Assembly: GCA_050246735.1 (NCBI GenBank)
Contig: JBFWVM010000020.1
Span: 1 to 64,000, forward strand
Direction of reading: 5' to 3'
Length of the DNA: 64,000 nt
DNA from: Taklimakanibacter sp050246735
GTDB lineage: Bacteria > Pseudomonadota > Alphaproteobacteria > Rhizobiales > Aestuariivirgaceae
Below are positions 62,997 through 64,000 of this stretch, piece by piece. The notes beneath the pieces are model-generated. The model searched no databases. It saw nothing but the letters and a program-made list of their open reading frames with translations, and was not told the DNA's origin. Numbering within the stretch: the stretch's first letter is position 1; each line of letters begins with the position of its first letter. The position numbers and the translations under genes are program-made.

Positions 62997-63037
62997 CCTC
63001 ACCCTGAGGCGCCCGCGCAGCGGGCCTCGAAGGGTGG
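62997..63037. repeat. Palindromic intergenic repeat, copy B
   Basis: Begins CCTCACCCTGAGG and ends CCTCGAAGGGTGG, with the inner palindrome GCCCGCGCAGCGGGC. Related to copies A and C. Confidence 0.75.
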
Positions 63038-63063
63038 CAAGCGGCAAGCTCTCTGTGCCTGGA

Positions 63064-63104
63064 CCATGCTTCGAGGCTCGCTCCGCTCGCACCTCAGCAT
63101 GAGG
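63064..63104. repeat. Palindromic intergenic repeat, copy C (inverted)
   Basis: Begins CCATGCTTCGAGG and ends CCTCAGCATGAGG: the same family as copies A and B in reverse orientation, 26 bp after copy B. Inner palindrome CTCGCTCCGCTCG is less regular. Confidence 0.75.
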
Positions 63105-63140
63105 CAGTTGGGCGGAGCGACACCTCTTGAAGTTATCTCG

Positions 63141-63899
63141 CTAAGTCAGCTCGGACCGCTTGATCTCGTAGAGCATCAGGGCGCCGGCGGTCGCGACATT
63201 GAGGGATTCGGCGCCGCCCGGCATCGGAATGCGTACCGAGACCGTCGCGCGTGCGGCGAGCGCCGGCGAGAGGCCGCCGGCCTCGCCGCCCATGAGCAGA
63301 AGGGTCGGGCGGGCATAGGAGCGCCGGTAGTCGGCCGGGGCCCCGGCCGCCGTGGCGACGATCTCGCCCGGCCATCCGGCGAGCGCGGCCTGGAGCTCGC
63401 CGGCACCCATGCGGGTCAGCCGGACGCCGAAGAGCGAGCCCATGGTGGCGCGCACCGCTTCCGGCGAGAAGGGATCGCAGGTCTCGCCGATGAGGGCGAC
63501 GTGGCGCACCGAGACGGCGTCCGCCGTGCGGATGATCGTGCCGAGATTGCCCGGGTCGCGGATGTCTTCGAGCGCGATCGCCACCTCGCCCGGACCGGGC
63601 GCGAGACCCGCAAGGAGGTCCGACTGCCTGAAGACCCCGACGACGCCGGCCGGATTGCTCTGCCGGCTCAGCCGCGCCATGACGGCTTCCGAAATCCTGA
63701 CGTCGCGGGCCTGGCCCCAGTCCCGGCGGCCCGCGACCGACAGGACATATTCCGGCCGGATGCCGGCCAGGCGCGCCCGTTCCAGCAGCCTCATCCCCTC
63801 GGCCACGAAAAGCCCGGTCTCCTGGCGATGCTTCTTCTGCTGGAGCGCGCGGATGAACTTGATTGTCGGATTCTGCGCGCTGGTGACGATCTCGGGCAT
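63141..63899 (-). CDS. TrmH/SpoU-family RNA methyltransferase
   Basis: A 252-residue SAM-dependent ribose 2'-O-methyltransferase of the SPOUT class, with an N-terminal substrate-binding domain (AEGMRLLERA). Motif 1 RDPGNLGTIIRTADAV, motif 2 GGEAGGLSP, motif 3 IPMPGGAESLNVATAG form the knotted SAM site. I start at the ATG at 63899, which has GGGGA 9-10 nt upstream; ATGs at 63908 and 63935 are alternatives. tRNA or rRNA target unknown. Confidence 0.92.
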   Translation of the reverse strand: MPEIVTSAQNPTIKFIRALQQKKHRQETGLFVAEGMRLLERARLAGIRPEYVLSVAGRRDWGQARDVRISEAVMARLSRQSNPAGVVGVFRQSDLLAGLAPGPGEVAIALEDIRDPGNLGTIIRTADAVSVRHVALIGETCDPFSPEAVRATMGSLFGVRLTRMGAGELQAALAGWPGEIVATAAGAPADYRRSYARPTLLLMGGEAGGLSPALAARATVSVRIPMPGGAESLNVATAGALMLYEIKRSELT

Positions 63900-64000
63900 G
63901 ATCGCCATATCCCCGACAAGCGATGCAACCGTCAATAGCAGGTCTCGAACCCGCGCGAAATGTCCCTCCGCATTGTCACCCTAAACATCCGGGGCCGCAT

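Noticed and set aside
63934..63955. A tRNA T-arm-like hairpin on the minus strand (GCGGG-TTCGAGA-CCTGC).
   Set aside because: The stem and loop fit a T-arm, but no matching acceptor stem, anticodon arm or D-arm is found in the upstream sequence within the window.
1..64000. CRISPR arrays, insertion sequences, prophage genes, tRNA or rRNA genes.
   Set aside because: No regularly spaced direct repeats, transposase, integrase or phage structural genes, and no complete tRNA or rRNA pattern were found on reading both strands.

Overview
The window is a gene-dense, GC-rich (roughly two-thirds G+C by eye) chromosomal segment of an alphaproteobacterium, most likely of the order Hyphomicrobiales (Rhizobiales). 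The evidence is the gene content and order: rpsF-rpsR-rplI near dnaB-alr, fabD-fabG-acpP-fabF-mltG-yicC-gmk, rsmA-surA-lptD divergent from pepA-holC, and a dimethylglycine-dehydrogenase-type oxidoreductase. There are many 4-bp stop/start overlaps (ATGA or GTGA), and palindromic intergenic repeats of a type common in rhizobia. No tRNA, rRNA, insertion sequence, prophage or CRISPR array was seen.

Layout. 1-4.4 kb: a lone nuoD copy, periplasmic msrA, an amidohydrolase, and a tiny open reading frame with an extreme Shine-Dalgarno sequence and its own terminator. 4.5-8.7 kb (minus): dnaB-alr-mlaE-mlaF. 8.8-20.4 kb (minus): three large secreted caspase-like/TPR paralogues, with a sugar-epimerase/Gfo-Idh oxidoreductase pair between the second and third. 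20.5-23.4 kb (minus): cfa and the rpsF-rpsR-rplI operon with a structured leader and a terminator. 23.6-26.5 kb (minus): GNAT, HIT, a hicA-hicB toxin-antitoxin pair and a threonine-dehydratase-like enzyme. 26.6-33.3 kb (plus): the fatty-acid cluster, mltG, yicC and gmk. 33.3-38.6 kb (minus): lptD, surA-like, rsmA and an alcohol dehydrogenase, with a near-consensus promoter before surA. 38.8-46.8 kb: pepA, an ATP-grasp protein, a Cys-rich secreted protein, holC, a three-gene HD-phosphohydrolase cassette, a parE remnant and an ABC-F ATPase. 46.9-53.5 kb (plus): PEP carboxylase, a polar amino-acid ABC transporter and a formyltransferase-fold protein. 53.5-64 kb: an AhpD-like protein, a Lys-rich OmpA protein, ndk, a VUT transporter, an EamA exporter, an orphan Phd antitoxin, a caspase-YARHG protein coupled to an M15 peptidase, a DMGDH-like enzyme and a TrmH-family methyltransferase.

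How the parts fit. Most of the window is envelope and growth housekeeping: lipid synthesis (fab, cfa), lipid transport (mlaEF, lptD), peptidoglycan (alr, mltG, M15), nucleotides (gmk, ndk) and replication/translation. The distinctive layer is four secreted caspase-fold proteins. Three form a paralogous array of 47-residue TPR units that separates rplI from dnaB, genes normally adjacent in this group. One of the three has Ser in place of the catalytic Cys. The fourth carries two YARHG domains and is translationally coupled to a predicted peptidoglycan peptidase. The array, the HD/YwgA-like cassette and the perfect-SD mini-gene are the best candidates for undescribed biology.
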